Assembly: GCF_902499045.1 (NCBI RefSeq)
Contig: NZ_CABVPL010000001.1
Coordinates: 1-64,000, forward strand
DNA from: Burkholderia latens
GTDB lineage: Bacteria; Pseudomonadota; Gammaproteobacteria; Burkholderiales; Burkholderiaceae
DNA: 64,000 nt
Direction: 5' to 3'
Shown one piece after another: positions 62,893-64,000 of this stretch; the first letter of the stretch is position 1, and every line of letters starts with the position of its first letter. The notes beneath the pieces were generated by a model. That model had not been told where the DNA came from and ran no database searches. It saw only the letters and a program-made list of their open reading frames with translations. A program made the translations under genes and the position numbers.

Positions 62893-64000
62893 ATGAATGT
62901 GAAGCATTGGATGGCCGCCGCGTCGATCGCGCCGTTGCTGGCCGCATGCGGCGGCGACGGCGACCCGCCGCCCGCGCCGGCGGTCCGGCTGTGCCCGCAG
63001 GCGATCGACTACGACACGGTGTTCATCGGCGGCTCCGGATCCGGCGAGCTCGTGAAGGTGCAGCTCGACACGACGAGGATGACGTATCGGATCACGTACC
63101 TCGCATCGCCGGTGCCGGCCACGGCCGGCACCGTGCAGCCGACGCGCGACACGGCCCCGGCCAACGTCGTCGACGGCACGCTGGCCGACGAAACCGGCCT
63201 GCCGACCGTGAAGCTGAACCAGTGCACGTTCCGGATGCAGAACGCGAGCCTCGATCCGAACCGGCCGGCACGGCTGTTCCTCGGCGAAGGCGTGCTGGGC
63301 GGCGCGATTCCGGGCGCGACGATCCAGTTCGACGGCGTGATCGGCGTCGGCAGGATTCCGAAGACGACGTTTCCGTACTACCCGTTCATCAGCTTCTCGT
63401 CGCTCGAAACCGATCTGTCGAAGATCGCCGGCACCTACAACCAGCTCGGCTACCACCAGGTGCCGTCGCAGAACTTTCAGCCGGTGGCGCTCGACCAGCA
63501 GGTGACGATCAACGCGGACGGCAGCTACGTCGAGACCGACAACTTCGGCAAGAAGAACGGCGGGCAGCCGTTCGCATCGAGCGCGATCGTGAACCAGCCG
63601 TTCACGCTGCGTGCCGATGCACCGGCGTTCCAGTCGCTCAACTACCAGCCGCAGATTGCACCGACGCTCGCCGCGCTCGATCCAGCGAAAGCCGGCAAGG
63701 GGATCCTGATCGTCGGCAAGCTGCGCAACCAGCTCGTGCCGATCTTCATTCGCACCGGTGCCGCGAACGCGGATCTCACGCAGGGCCCGCCGAGCGCGGA
63801 CGACGAATCGGGCATCTCGTTCCTGAGCCCGCAGGCGGCGATCGCGCAGGGGTCGCAGAACGGCGAGTACACGGGCGTCGACAGCGCGTTCAACTACCGC
63901 GCGACCGCGCTCGTCGGCGCGCAGGCGACGCTGCTCGATCCGTTCAACGCGTCGCAGGCCGCGCTCGCGCGTGCGCTGAACCTCGATTTCACGCAGAAGG
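62893..64000 (+). CDS. DUF2957 family lipoprotein, second copy, cut by right edge
   Basis: The frame is open from ATG 62893 (AGAGGA upstream) to the window end: 369 codons. Lipoprotein signal MAAASIAPLLAAC. Parallel motifs to the first copy: LCPQAIDYDTVFIGGSGSGE, LFLGEGVLGGAIPGATIQFD, YPFISFSSLETDLSKIAGTY, GILIVGKLRNQLVPIFIRTG. The two differ widely elsewhere, so the duplication is old. The C-terminal part is not visible. Confidence 0.8.
   Translation, partial: MNVKHWMAAASIAPLLAACGGDGDPPPAPAVRLCPQAIDYDTVFIGGSGSGELVKVQLDTTRMTYRITYLASPVPATAGTVQPTRDTAPANVVDGTLADETGLPTVKLNQCTFRMQNASLDPNRPARLFLGEGVLGGAIPGATIQFDGVIGVGRIPKTTFPYYPFISFSSLETDLSKIAGTYNQLGYHQVPSQNFQPVALDQQVTINADGSYVETDNFGKKNGGQPFASSAIVNQPFTLRADAPAFQSLNYQPQIAPTLAALDPAKAGKGILIVGKLRNQLVPIFIRTGAANADLTQGPPSADDESGISFLSPQAAIAQGSQNGEYTGVDSAFNYRATALVGAQATLLDPFNASQAALARALNLDFTQK

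Overview
The window is a GC-rich (roughly two-thirds G+C), gene-dense stretch of beta-proteobacterial DNA. Gene content and codon use (strong G/C preference at third positions) point to Burkholderia, most likely the Burkholderia cepacia complex and probably one of its secondary chromosomes. The pointers are paired DUF4148 proteins, DUF2957 lipoproteins, an ESPR-type trimeric autotransporter, a PACE efflux pump with its LysR regulator, and a complete tetronate catabolic cluster. The species assignment is inference. I saw no rRNA, tRNA, insertion sequence, prophage, CRISPR array or replication origin.

Layout. 1-2930 is the 5' part of a trimeric autotransporter adhesin gene that runs off the left edge; it carries 129-bp tandem repeats and lies beside an AT-rich upstream island (2931-3450). 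3787-10506 holds a ferritin-like diiron protein, a small conserved protein, an FMN reductase, a candidate small RNA (6074-6142, plus strand) and a DUF2339-DUF3999 membrane pair. 11104-15340 is a choline ABC transporter (choV, choW, choX) with a GlxA/AraC-type regulator inserted before choX. 15630-22470 holds a TRIC-type channel, a PACE pump with divergent LysR gene, a MoaD-like protein paired with a beta-propeller protein, an NTF2-like protein with divergent LysR gene, a beta-hydroxylase and two DUF4148 proteins. 22658-29607 is a seven-gene L-threonate/D-erythronate operon (GntR regulator, ltnD, otnK, otnC, MFS transporter, otnI, denD). 29805-38170 holds a second GlxA-type regulator divergent from sdaA-soxBDAG-folB. 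38258-40111 is a hipBA module with four operator-like sites at an exact 49-bp period. 40177-45364 holds a lytic transglycosylase, an Arr-type rifampin ADP-ribosyltransferase and a YehZYXW-type osmoprotectant transporter. 45531-60223 is a mixed region: 2-hydroxyacid dehydrogenase, S15 lipoprotein peptidase, soluble chemoreceptor, an uncharacterised divergent regulator/effector pair (51622-52944), esterase, YciI protein, hybrid histidine kinase, flavodiiron-like hydrolase and a YadGH-type ABC transporter. 61223-64000 holds two tandem DUF2957 lipoproteins, the second cut by the right edge.

How the genes work together. One theme is quaternary-amine metabolism: choline import (choVWX), osmoprotectant import (YehZYXW type), then sarcosine oxidation (soxBDAG) to glycine, 5,10-methylene-THF and peroxide, serine deamination to pyruvate (sdaA), with folB perhaps supporting the folate pool. 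Two GlxA-family regulators sit at the two key points. A second theme is acid-sugar catabolism: the den/ltn/otn set should convert both L-threonate and D-erythronate to dihydroxyacetone phosphate. The least explained parts are the small RNA candidate, the hipBA operator array, the 51622-52944 pair, the MoaD/beta-propeller pair and the DUF2957 lipoproteins.
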